The notes beneath the pieces are model-generated. The model worked only from the letters and a program-made list of their open reading frames with translations, was not told where the DNA came from and made no database searches. A program made the translations under genes and the position numbers. DNA of 48,817 nt. Source: Clostridia bacterium (GTDB taxonomy: Bacteria > Bacillota > Clostridia > Oscillospirales > Acutalibacteraceae). Below, in pieces: positions 1-7,938 of this stretch. The stretch is from contig JAFVID010000098.1 of assembly GCA_017474205.1 (NCBI GenBank), positions 1 to 48,817 on the forward strand, read 5' to 3'. Within the stretch, counting starts at the first letter, position 1. The number at the start of each line of letters is the position of its first letter.

Positions 1-1
1 A

Positions 2-499
2 CTGACCTACGATACAATAGATTACGAAGACCAAAAAACAAAGGATATGCTAAACGACCTTCTTATGGGTGCCGAAAAAATGGTGGGATTTTCCCTTAAT
101 AAACAAAAACTCATAATTGAGGTTTTTCCTGCCCCCGAAGATGGATGTATCATATATTTCACCCTAACCGAATCAACCGATGTAAAAAGGGTGCGACTTA
201 AAAATAATAGAGGCAAACCAAAAGTGTTTGAGTTTTCAAGCAGTGAAAATATGCTTTGTGCCCTAAATAAACTCTCCAAAAGCAAACTTATTTTTAAGAA
301 GAGTGAACTCTACGAACTTAACGGAAAATATCGTTTGGTTGTGTGGGAGAGGGGAAATCTGGCAGGAAGTATATTAAGAGAATATGGAGAAGAAATAAAC
401 AGTCCCTGTCTTGCGGCGGCATTCGTCAGCGAACACGGAAAACTATTATCATCTCCCGATGCGGTGGGAACGGTATCCGCCGCATTCAATAGTAAATAA
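2..499 (+). CDS. MecA-like adaptor protein, C-terminal part (5' end outside window)
   Basis: The frame is open from the first bases of the window, so this is the 3' part of a gene, about 165 codons long, ending in TAA at 497-499. The part seen has an acidic patch, then VFPAPEDGCIIYFT, which resembles the start of the C-terminal domain of MecA adaptors (family knowledge: MecA delivers substrates such as ComK to the ClpC protease in Bacillota). The later part (KSELYELNGKYRLVVW, REYGEEI) also fits the MecA C-terminal fold. The N-terminal substrate-binding half is not visible. pyrD follows after 31 bases. Identification rests on motif resemblance; a divergent MecA-like protein with another role is possible. 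Confidence 0.7.
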   Translation: MTYDTIDYEDQKTKDMLNDLLMGAEKMVGFSLNKQKLIIEVFPAPEDGCIIYFTLTESTDVKRVRLKNNRGKPKVFEFSSSENMLCALNKLSKSKLIFKKSELYELNGKYRLVVWERGNLAGSILREYGEEINSPCLAAAFVSEHGKLLSSPDAVGTVSAAFNSK

Positions 500-530
500 A
501 CAAAAAGATAAACATAAAGGAAGTGTAAAT

Positions 531-1442
531 ATGGCCGATACAAGAATAAATCTCTGCGGTGTGGAAATGGATAATCCCATTATCCCTGCATCAGGAACAT
601 TTGGCTATGGTGAGGAATTTAAGGAATTTTACGATATAAATATTTTAGGTTCCTTCTCATTCAAAGGAACAACAAAAGATCCTCGTTTCGGTAATGAATC
701 CCCCCGAATTGCCGAAACTCCCTCGGGAATGGTCAATGCCGTAGGACTTCAAAATCCAGGCATTGAGCGTGTTGTAAACGAGATACTCCCTAATATGCCT
801 AAATATTTTAACAAGCCCGTAGTGGCAAATATCGGCGGATTTTCCATTGAAGATTACGTTTATTGTTGCGAAAAGGTCGATAAGGTTGAAAACGTAGGCA
901 TTATTGAGGTAAATATCAGTTGTCCTAACGTTCACGGTGGCGGAATGAGTTTCGGTGTTGACCCCGCATCAGCCGCCGCAGTAACTAAAGCGGTCAAAGC
1001 CGTTACCACCAAACCTGTGTTTATGAAACTTTCCCCTAATGTTACCGATATTACCGAAATCGCCAAGGCATGTGAAGCGGCAGGAGCCGATGGATTAAGT
1101 TTAATCAATACCCTTGCTGCTATGAGATTTAACCTTAAAACCCGTAAACCCCTTATTGCAAATATCAGCGGCGGACTTTCGGGTCCCGCAGTTTTGCCTG
1201 TTGCATTAAAAATGGTATATCAAACTGCAAAAGCGGTCAAAATTCCCATTATGGGTATGGGTGGTGTATCCACCGCCGCCGACGTCCTCGAAATGATGAT
1301 GGCAGGTGCCACCGCCGTTCAGGTAGGAGCGGCAAACCTTGTTAATCCCTTCGCCTGTAAAGAGATTATCGAAAATCTCCCCGTAGAAATGGAAAAATAC
1401 GGCATTAAATCTTTGCAAGAGATTATCGATAACGCAAGATAA
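531..1442 (+). CDS. pyrD: dihydroorotate dehydrogenase, class 1B (catalytic subunit)
   Basis: This 303-residue flavoprotein oxidises dihydroorotate to orotate in pyrimidine synthesis. It has NPIIPASGTFGYG at the N-terminus, the catalytic-base Cys131 in EVNISCPNV (Cys is the class 1 base), and the FMN phosphate-binding GMGGVSTAADVLEMMMAGA near the C-terminus. Class 1B enzymes normally work with the FeS/FAD subunit PyrK; no pyrK follows here, so it would lie upstream or elsewhere. The ATG at 531 is chosen over an upstream in-frame ATG at 411 because AAAGGAAG lies just ahead of it and the length matches the family. It may be cotranscribed with the mecA-like gene. An intrinsic terminator follows immediately. 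Confidence 0.95.
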   Translation: MADTRINLCGVEMDNPIIPASGTFGYGEEFKEFYDINILGSFSFKGTTKDPRFGNESPRIAETPSGMVNAVGLQNPGIERVVNEILPNMPKYFNKPVVANIGGFSIEDYVYCCEKVDKVENVGIIEVNISCPNVHGGGMSFGVDPASAAAVTKAVKAVTTKPVFMKLSPNVTDITEIAKACEAAGADGLSLINTLAAMRFNLKTRKPLIANISGGLSGPAVLPVALKMVYQTAKAVKIPIMGMGGVSTAADVLEMMMAGATAVQVGAANLVNPFACKEIIENLPVEMEKYGIKSLQEIIDNAR

Positions 1443-1451
1443 TATAACATA

Positions 1452-1483
1452 AAAAACTCCCGTGATTTTTCACGGGAGTTTTT
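1452..1483. terminator. bidirectional intrinsic terminator between pyrD and a lipoprotein gene
   Basis: A perfect 14-bp inverted repeat (1452-1465 with 1470-1483) closes a TTTT loop. The stem has a GC core (CTCCCGTGA) flanked by A and T runs, so it works as hairpin plus U-tract in both directions and serves the two converging genes. Confidence 0.92.
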
Positions 1484-1495
1484 GCGTGTTCAAAG

Positions 1496-1927
1496 TTATT
1501 GAAGAGTAATATCGTGCTTCTTGAGAATAGCGGTAAGACGGGCCATAGTGGATTCTTCAAGTTTAACATAAGTTGCGAGCATATCGTTAAGAGAGTTTAA
1601 GCAAAGATAGGGAGAACCATCACAAGCGGGATAAATAGCATAGGTGTTTCCGTCGGTTTTGGTGAACATAATTTTTACTATTCCAAAGAAAGGATTTCCC
1701 TCAACTGAGTCTAACTCTTTTCCCTGACAAAGTTCAATAATTTCATAAAAATCAGAACTGTGTATATTGGGTGTAAGCATTACCGATTTACCCTCTGCAC
1801 TATCATTGCTGGGGCAAGAAATGGTAATACTATCCACGTCTTCTACCTTGAACTCACCGCATCCGCAAAGAATAAATATCATAGTGGTTGCAAGTACGAG
1901 GGATAAAATTTTAACAAACTTTTTCAT
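1496..1927 (-). CDS. small lipoprotein of unknown function
   Basis: A 143-residue protein starts with a lysine pair and a hydrophobic stretch ending in FILCGCGE. This fits a lipoprotein signal with Cys23 as the likely lipid-modified residue (L20-C21-G22-C23). The mature part is 120 residues, mixed alpha/beta in appearance, with several Cys residues; I do not recognise the family. Its ribosome binding site AAAGGAG overlaps the end of recD2, whose stop lies 13 bases upstream, so it is the second gene of a two-gene unit ending at the hairpin at 1452-1483. Membrane-anchored location follows from the lipobox; function is unknown. Confidence 0.8.
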   Translation of the reverse strand: MKKFVKILSLVLATTMIFILCGCGEFKVEDVDSITISCPSNDSAEGKSVMLTPNIHSSDFYEIIELCQGKELDSVEGNPFFGIVKIMFTKTDGNTYAIYPACDGSPYLCLNSLNDMLATYVKLEESTMARLTAILKKHDITLQ

Positions 1928-1940
1928 AAATATTTCTCCT

Positions 1941-4154
1941 TTATCTTTCGGTTAAAAATTTTTCAAGGGCGGTATAACGAAGAGTTTTCTTGTTGTTATC
2001 CACCATATTTTTAATGCTTTCATCGGTGCCAATCAAAACAAGCAATCGTTTTGCTCTTGTAACACCGGTATAGAGCAAATTCCTAAATGATAATTGTGGC
2101 GGATTGCCAATAACGGGAATAACCACACATTCGTATTCGCTACCTTGACTTTTATGTACCGTAATGGCGTATGCCGGTTCAAGATGTTCAATATCATCGG
2201 TGGTATAAACCGCCATTCGCTCATCGTACCTAACGGTCAAAGTCCCCGATGAACGGTCAATAGAACAAATTATACCAATGTCTCCGTTAAAAACCCCCGT
2301 GCCAACCGACCCGTCGGCTTTTGTCCAAAGAATATCATAATTATTCTTTGTTTGAATAACCTTTTCTCCAAGGAATAAAGTTTTTCCGTGGGCAATAAAC
2401 TGCACCTTTCTTTCTTCGGGGGGATGGAAAACGTCGCTTAATAGCATATTCATATTAAAGGTGCCAAGTTCTCCTTTTTTTGAGGGACAAAGCAGTTGAA
2501 TATCCTCAAGAGGATTAAATCCGTAAGCAGCGGGAAGTCGTTTAGTTACTAAATCGCAAAGAATATTTGCTGCCTTTTTTGTGTTGGATTCGTGAACAAC
2601 AAAGAAATCTCCTTCACTTCCACCAACTTCGGGATATTCACCACTCACAATCTTGTGAGCGTTAGTAACTATTAAACTTTCCATCGCCTGACGGAAAATG
2701 GTATCAAGTCGTACTACGGGGATTTTCTCCGACGCAATAAGGTTTGATAGCACGTTTCCTGCACCCACGGCAGGTAATTGGTCGCTATCCCCAACCATAA
2801 TAAGTCGACATCCAAGGCGAGTGGCACGAAGTAGCGCCTCGAACAAAATAGAGTCAAGCATAGAAATTTCATCAACGATAATAACGTCCCCTTCAATAGG
2901 GTTTCGATCGTTACGTGCAAATACCGTGCGATTATTCTCTCCTCGTTCTGCCTCTAAAAGTCGGTGGATAGTTTTTGCCTCATATCCCGTTAGGTCGGTC
3001 ATTCTCTTTGCGGCACGGCCTGTGGGAGCGGCAAGGACAATCTCCATATCAAACTGTCGCATAATGGTAATAATGGCCTTAATGGTGGTGGTTTTACCCG
3101 TACCCGGGCCACCGGTTATAATCATAGTCCCTTTAGAAAGGGCGGTAAGAATGGCATCTTTTTGCTTTTCGTGATATTTAATTCCGTTGGCAATTTCAAT
3201 AGCCGAAATACGATTTTCCACCGATGAGAGAGGTGGGGGCGGAAAGTTTAAGAAGGTAGATATCCTTCCAGCAGCATATTTTTCCGCTTTATAATAATCA
3301 GGATGAGCAACAAATTCTACGTCATTCATATCAAACGATATAAGCTGTTCTTCACAAATAAGTCGTTCACAAGCCGACTCCACCGATGGTGGTTCAAGAT
3401 TTAGTAGTTTACAAGCGGCGGCAATAACCTTGTGTTTAGGAAGGCAGGTGTGTCCGTTGGCGGTGTTGTGCTTCACAACATACATAATACCGCTTTCTAC
3501 TCTAAAATGGTTATCCTCAGGGATTTTATTGCTTCTTGCAATAATCTCTACCCTTTGGAAGTTTATGTGGATATTTTCGTTATATAAAACGTAAGGATTC
3601 TCTTTAATTGCCTCTGCTGCCTTAACACCAAGCACCTTAAAGGCACGAAGACTTTCATCGGTGGTAAGCCCCATTTCCGCAAGATCAATCATAACGCTTT
3701 GCATTCCGTAGTTTGCAACAAAATCTTTGCTTATTTTTTCGGCTTTAGCAAGACTAATACCCCTTATTTGACAAAGTCGGTGGGGTTCATTTTCAATAAC
3801 CTCTAACGCCTTATCTCCAAAAAGGGATATTATCTTTCCTGCAGTAGCAGGACCAATACCCTTTATTCCGCCGTTTGATAGATAATTCTTAATCGCGTCG
3901 GCGGTGGCAGGGCGTATGTATTCATATTCGAAGGCGTGGAATTGACTGCCATAAACCTTATGGGTTTCGGGTCTGCCTTTAAGTTTTAACATCTCACCGG
4001 TGTTAATCGCACCGAAAGAGCCCACCACAGTTTGAAGATAAGCGCCGTTATTAAAGGTTAATACGGTATATCCATTATCTTCGTTGCGATAGGTGATACT
4101 TTCAACAGTTCCTTCTATTTCGGAATATTCAATTTTATCATTAAAATTTTCCAT
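1941..4154 (-). CDS. recD2: ATP-dependent RecD2-type DNA helicase
   Basis: This 737-residue SF1B 5'-3' helicase belongs to the RecD2 (YrrC) class, which acts without RecBC in DNA repair and replication. Order: N-terminal OB-like region (1-80), helix-hairpin-helix repeats (IKGIGPATAGKI near 97-108, IRGISLAKAEK near 130-140), Walker A GGPGTGKTTT (348-357), Walker B DVIIVDEISMLDS, and the C-terminal motifs YAITVHKSQGSEYE and YTGVTRAK. ATG 4154 is preferred over ATG 4247, because the longer start would run through the terminator of the upstream gene and adds 31 residues unlike the family. No clear ribosome binding site precedes 4154; a -10-like TATTAT lies 6 bases upstream, so the mRNA may be leaderless. 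Confidence 0.93.
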   Translation of the reverse strand: MENFNDKIEYSEIEGTVESITYRNEDNGYTVLTFNNGAYLQTVVGSFGAINTGEMLKLKGRPETHKVYGSQFHAFEYEYIRPATADAIKNYLSNGGIKGIGPATAGKIISLFGDKALEVIENEPHRLCQIRGISLAKAEKISKDFVANYGMQSVMIDLAEMGLTTDESLRAFKVLGVKAAEAIKENPYVLYNENIHINFQRVEIIARSNKIPEDNHFRVESGIMYVVKHNTANGHTCLPKHKVIAAACKLLNLEPPSVESACERLICEEQLISFDMNDVEFVAHPDYYKAEKYAAGRISTFLNFPPPPLSSVENRISAIEIANGIKYHEKQKDAILTALSKGTMIITGGPGTGKTTTIKAIITIMRQFDMEIVLAAPTGRAAKRMTDLTGYEAKTIHRLLEAERGENNRTVFARNDRNPIEGDVIIVDEISMLDSILFEALLRATRLGCRLIMVGDSDQLPAVGAGNVLSNLIASEKIPVVRLDTIFRQAMESLIVTNAHKIVSGEYPEVGGSEGDFFVVHESNTKKAANILCDLVTKRLPAAYGFNPLEDIQLLCPSKKGELGTFNMNMLLSDVFHPPEERKVQFIAHGKTLFLGEKVIQTKNNYDILWTKADGSVGTGVFNGDIGIICSIDRSSGTLTVRYDERMAVYTTDDIEHLEPAYAITVHKSQGSEYECVVIPVIGNPPQLSFRNLLYTGVTRAKRLLVLIGTDESIKNMVDNNKKTLRYTALEKFLTER

Positions 4155-4160
4155 ATACTT

Positions 4161-4189
4161 ATAATACCACAAAACAAAACTTTTTTCCA
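4161..4189 (-). promoter_or_regulatory. possible promoter for recD2
   Basis: On the minus strand TGGAAA, 17 bases and TATTAT end 6 bases before the recD2 ATG, which would put the transcription start at or beside the start codon. The -35 box is weak, so this is tentative. Confidence 0.35.
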
Positions 4190-4201
4190 CACATTTTATA
4201 A

Positions 4202-4245
4202 AAAAACAAGGACTGTATTTTATCTTGAATGACAAAATACAGTCC
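4202..4245 (-). terminator. intrinsic terminator after the DUF378 gene
   Basis: A perfect 12-bp inverted repeat (4234-4245 with 4210-4221), 12-base loop, is followed on the minus strand by TTGTTTTTTT. It lies 26 bases after the stop of the DUF378 gene and separates it from recD2. Confidence 0.88.
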
Positions 4246-4271
4246 AAATTTTCTGCCCTTGTGATTTAGTA

Positions 4272-4490
4272 CTAATGAGAGCCCTCGGTAATCATTTCGT
4301 CACGAGGACGGAAGAGGAGGGAAATGCACCAAACACAAGCAAGGGCTACAAGGGTATATACAATACGACTTAAAAGTGCATCCTGACCGCCAAAGAGCCA
4401 AGCTACAAGGTCGAATTGAAAAAGTCCCACGCCACCCCAGTTAAGACCGCCAATAATGGCGAGAATAAGGGCAATTCTGTCTAAAATCAT
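4272..4490 (-). CDS. DUF378 family small membrane protein
   Basis: A 72-residue protein with two hydrophobic segments (about 4-30 and 38-62). The GGLNWGGVGLFQFDLVAWLFG core is typical of DUF378 (YuzA-like) proteins, whose role is unknown. It has a good ribosome binding site (AAGGAGA) at normal spacing. It lies between two intrinsic terminators, at 4581-4610 upstream and 4210-4245 downstream, so it is probably monocistronic. Confidence 0.88.
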   Translation of the reverse strand: MILDRIALILAIIGGLNWGGVGLFQFDLVAWLFGGQDALLSRIVYTLVALACVWCISLLFRPRDEMITEGSH

Positions 4491-4580
4491 ATAAAAAATC
4501 TCCTTTTTGTTGTGTCTGTAAATATTCTTGCCAAAAAAATTAAATATTATGCAAAAAAATATGAATTTTTAAAAATAAAA

Positions 4581-4610
4581 GCCCTATGTTACCAAAAAAT
4601 AACATAGGGC
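4581..4610 (-). terminator. intrinsic terminator at the end of the aspS operon
   Basis: GCCCTATGTT (4581-4590) and AACATAGGGC (4601-4610) form a perfect 10-bp stem. On the minus strand it is followed by TTTTATTTTT. It sits just after the DUF1653 stop codon. Confidence 0.9.
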
Positions 4611-4616
4611 AAAAAT

Positions 4617-4829
4617 TTATATTTTAGAAAATCTTTTTACCTCTTTACCGTCAACGATAACCGTTTCATCCCACATTGAAAGGGGACGAACCCAAATATC
4701 GCCATCGCCGTAAAGGGCTTTGTAAACCACCATTTTTTCTAAAGTTTCGGAATGATTTGCAATATAAAGGAGTTCATATTTGTTACCTTTATAATGGCGG
4801 TAAACACCTTTTTCGGGAAGATTATTCAT
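4617..4829 (-). CDS. DUF1653 domain protein
   Basis: A 70-residue soluble protein with the DUF1653 pattern: GVYRHYKGNKYELLYIANHSET near the N-terminus and a later VRPLSMWDETV. The family has no established function. The start at 4829 is chosen because its ATG overlaps the aspS stop (ATGAATAA, 8-base overlap), which suggests translational coupling, and because an upstream start would add residues not seen in the family. It is the last gene of the eight-gene minus-strand operon and is followed directly by an intrinsic terminator. Confidence 0.87.
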   Translation of the reverse strand: MNNLPEKGVYRHYKGNKYELLYIANHSETLEKMVVYKALYGDGDIWVRPLSMWDETVIVDGKEVKRFSKI

Positions 4830-6618
4830 TATCCTCACCTGCGGTAATACCAATACCCAAAACCTCTAATTGGTCAAGATCAACTTTAGCAGGACATTCG
4901 GTCATAAGTTCACTTGCATTTTGTACCTTGGGATATGCAACAACTTCACGAAGGGTAGAGCATTTAAGCATTTGCATAACCAAACGGTCAAGGCCAAGAC
5001 CAATACCGCCGTGGGGAGGAGCACCGAATTTGAAAGCATCGGTAAGGAATCCAAATTTTTCGTGGGCTTCTTCCTCAGAAAGGCCAAGGAGAGAGAACAT
5101 CTTGGTTTGAAGTTCGGGGTTGGTAATACGAATAGAACCACTGGCCAGTTCAATTCCGTTGAGTACCAAGTCGTATGCCTTTGCACGAACCTTTGCCTTG
5201 TCGGTTTCAAGATAAGGAATGCACTCATCCATAGGAGAGGTAAAGGGATGATGCATAGCCACAAATTGACCTGCCTCTTCATCCCAGTCAAAGAAGGGGA
5301 ATTCGGTAATCCAAAGAAGATTAAACTTATCTTTGGGGATAATATCAAGTTTTTCGGCAACCTGACAACGAAGAGAACCAAGTACCGAAAGGGTAAGAGC
5401 GGTTTTGTCGGCAACGATAAATACAACGTCGCCCTTTTCAGCTCTTGCCTTGCTGAGGATAGTATTCATTTCATCCTCGGTAAGGAATTTACCAAAGGAG
5501 GATGCCACACCCTCATCGGTCATTCTAATCCAAGCAAGACCTTTAGCACCAATACCTTTTGCCTTTTCGGTCAAGCGGTCAATCTCTTTACGGGTATAAA
5601 CCGATACCGCATTTTTAGCGGTAAAACCTCTAACTGTGCCACCGTTTGCAATAGCAGAGGTGAATACCGAGAATCCGCAGTCTTTAACCACGTCAGAAAG
5701 GTCGAAAAGTTCCATATCGAAACGGGTGTCGGGTTTGTCGCTACCATACTTGTCCATTGCCTCAGCATAGGTAAGACGGGGAAGTGGAAGTGTAACCTTT
5801 TCGTTAATTGCCTCACCAAATACACGGGCAATAAAGCCCTCAATCATAGAAAGAATATCCTCAATATCTACAAAGGACATCTCAAGGTCGATTTGGGTAA
5901 ATTCGGGTTGACGGTCGGCACGAAGGTCTTCATCGCGGAAGCATCTTGCAAGTTGCATATAGCGGTCAAAACCTGCTACCATAGAAAGTTGCTTGTAAAG
6001 TTGGGGAGATTGGGGAAGAGCGTAAAAACTACCCTTGTGAATACGGCTGGGAACAAGGAAGTCACGAGCGCCTTCGGGGGTAGAACGGATAAGCATAGGA
6101 GTTTCAATCTCGATAAATCCGTTTTCATCAAAATAATCTCGGGTAATTTTGGTGATGCGATGGCGCATTAAAAGATTATTTTGAAGGTCGGGACGACGAA
6201 GGTCGAGATAACGATATTTAAGTCGCAAATCTTCCTTAACGTTGGAATTTTCTACAATTTCAAAGGGAGGTGTATCGGAAATGGATAATACCTTAACGTC
6301 GGTGGCGGCAATTTCGATTTCACCGGTGGGGATATCCTTGTTTATAGCGCTTCTAACTCTAACAACACCGGTAACTGCCAAAACGTATTCAGAACGGGCT
6401 TGGAATGCCTTATCGAACACCTCACGGTCGGTGTTATCGTCAAAGGCAAGTTGAACAATACCTGTGCGGTCTCTAAGGTCGATGAAGATAAGTTGACCGA
6501 GGTCGCGTTGACGTTGTACCCAACCGCAAACGGTAACGGTTTGTCCCTCGTTTTCTTTTCTCAAATCACCGCAGTAGTGACTGCGACGGGCATTTCCTAA
6601 AAATTCAGCATTTAACAT
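4822..6618 (-). CDS. aspS: aspartyl-tRNA synthetase
   Basis: This 598-residue class IIb synthetase has an N-terminal OB anticodon-binding domain (about 1-110, VTVCGWVQRQRDLGQLIFIDLRD). The catalytic core carries motif 2 (FRDEDLRADRQPEFTQIDLE) and motif 3 (GGIGLGLDRLVMQM), with an inserted bacterial GAD domain between about 300 and 420. This is the bacterial-type length. It charges tRNA-Asp; whether it also mischarges tRNA-Asn cannot be read from the sequence here. It starts 3 bases after hisS ends, with AAGGGGAT as its ribosome binding site, and overlaps the DUF1653 gene. Confidence 0.97.
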   Translation of the reverse strand: MLNAEFLGNARRSHYCGDLRKENEGQTVTVCGWVQRQRDLGQLIFIDLRDRTGIVQLAFDDNTDREVFDKAFQARSEYVLAVTGVVRVRSAINKDIPTGEIEIAATDVKVLSISDTPPFEIVENSNVKEDLRLKYRYLDLRRPDLQNNLLMRHRITKITRDYFDENGFIEIETPMLIRSTPEGARDFLVPSRIHKGSFYALPQSPQLYKQLSMVAGFDRYMQLARCFRDEDLRADRQPEFTQIDLEMSFVDIEDILSMIEGFIARVFGEAINEKVTLPLPRLTYAEAMDKYGSDKPDTRFDMELFDLSDVVKDCGFSVFTSAIANGGTVRGFTAKNAVSVYTRKEIDRLTEKAKGIGAKGLAWIRMTDEGVASSFGKFLTEDEMNTILSKARAEKGDVVFIVADKTALTLSVLGSLRCQVAEKLDIIPKDKFNLLWITEFPFFDWDEEAGQFVAMHHPFTSPMDECIPYLETDKAKVRAKAYDLVLNGIELASGSIRITNPELQTKMFSLLGLSEEEAHEKFGFLTDAFKFGAPPHGGIGLGLDRLVMQMLKCSTLREVVAYPKVQNASELMTECPAKVDLDQLEVLGIGITAGEDNE

Positions 6619-6621
6619 AAT

Positions 6622-7938
6622 CTATATCCCCTTTTCTACACTGTTTTCCATTTCTGCATAAGCGGATGCCATAAAAGCATCATAAAACGATTGAACACCG
6701 TTATTAAGATCAAATTCGGTTTGTTCACCGTTTTTCATATTTTTAAGGGATGCAACACCCTTTTCGAGTTCATCATCACCAAGAACAAGAACAAATTTTG
6801 CACCGATTTTATCGGCATATTTCATTTGTGCCTTAAGGCCTCTGCCGACCGTGTCGGTAATGGCGGAAAATCCTTCTTGTCTTAAATCGAAACAAAGTTT
6901 AAGTGCTTTAACGGATGCGGCTTGTCCCATAGGAGCAATATAAATTCCAATAGGTTCGTCGGGTTCAAATTCGCAACCTTGACTTTCCATAACCATAATA
7001 AGACGTTCAAGTCCCATTGCAAATCCAAGGGATGGAGTATAAGGTCCGCCCATTTGACTTACCAATCCGTCATATCTACCACCACCGCAAACGGTGCCTT
7101 GAGAACCAATATCGGTGGAAACAAACTCAAATACGGTACGGGTGTAGTAGTCAAGCCCTCTAACAATAGTTGGGTCAATAACGTAGGGGATATTTTGAGC
7201 ATCCAATAAACTTTTAAGGGTTTCAAAATGTTCCTTACAATCATCACAAAGGAAGTCAAGCATCTTAGGAGCATCTTCGGCAATCTTTGAGCAAACGGGA
7301 GATTTGCAGTCGAGAATTCTCATAGGATTCTTGATAAGTCGCTCGTTACAGGTTTCGCAAAGTTCATCTTTTTTGGAAGAGAAGAACTCACGAAGTGCCT
7401 CCAAATATTTAGCACGACATTCAGGACAACCAATAGAATTTAATTTTAACTGAATATTCTTAATGCCCAATCGTTCAAATGCAAGATAAGGTATGGCAAT
7501 TACCTCTGCATCTGCAACGGGGGATGGAGCACCAAAGCATTCCACACCAAACTGATGGAACTCGCGAAGGCGACCTGCCTGAGGTTTTTCGTAACGATAG
7601 CAGGAAAGAACGTAACAGGCCTTAACGGGTAATGCTTCGTTGTAAAGTCCGTGTTCGAGGAAGGAACGAACTGTACCTGCGGTGCCTTCGGGACGAAGGG
7701 TAATAGAACGACCGCCCTTATCTTCAAAGGTATACATTTCCTTGTTAACAACGTCGGTGGTATCACCAACCGAACGCTGAAAAAGGTCGGTATTTTCAAA
7801 AACAGGCACACGGATTTCAGAAAATCCAAAGAGGGATGCTGTTTCCATCAAAACTCGTTCAACGTATTGCCATTTGTAACTGTCCTTAGGTAAAACGTCT
7901 AAAGTTCCCCTAACGGCAGATGGTGTTTTACTTGCCAT
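6622..7938 (-). CDS. hisS: histidyl-tRNA synthetase
   Basis: A 438-residue class II synthetase. Visible are the N-terminal RGTLDVLP, motif 2 region (CYRYEKPQAGRLREFHQFG), the histidine-binding RGLDYYTRTVFEF, motif 3 (SLGFAMGLERL), and a C-terminal anticodon-binding domain ending near residue 420. The insertion around 175-210 contains paired cysteines (CPEC, CETC, CDDC), a pattern seen in some bacterial HisRS. It starts inside the end of the TsaC-CoaE fusion gene (11-base overlap), with GGAGTG as ribosome binding site. hisS-aspS adjacency is common in Bacillota. Confidence 0.97.
   Translation of the reverse strand: MASKTPSAVRGTLDVLPKDSYKWQYVERVLMETASLFGFSEIRVPVFENTDLFQRSVGDTTDVVNKEMYTFEDKGGRSITLRPEGTAGTVRSFLEHGLYNEALPVKACYVLSCYRYEKPQAGRLREFHQFGVECFGAPSPVADAEVIAIPYLAFERLGIKNIQLKLNSIGCPECRAKYLEALREFFSSKKDELCETCNERLIKNPMRILDCKSPVCSKIAEDAPKMLDFLCDDCKEHFETLKSLLDAQNIPYVIDPTIVRGLDYYTRTVFEFVSTDIGSQGTVCGGGRYDGLVSQMGGPYTPSLGFAMGLERLIMVMESQGCEFEPDEPIGIYIAPMGQAASVKALKLCFDLRQEGFSAITDTVGRGLKAQMKYADKIGAKFVLVLGDDELEKGVASLKNMKNGEQTEFDLNNGVQSFYDAFMASAYAEMENSVEKGI

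Noticed and set aside
2698..3174. A 158-codon open frame on the plus strand
   Set aside because: Antisense of the recD2 helicase motifs; Ser/Arg-rich shadow translation.
4155..4247. Longer start for recD2
   Set aside because: The added 31 residues would be translated from the terminator stem of the upstream gene and do not resemble RecD2.
4870..6171. A 433-codon open frame on the plus strand
   Set aside because: It lies wholly opposite aspS, has no family features, and is low-complexity Lys/Asn/Phe-rich; it is a by-product of aspS codon use.
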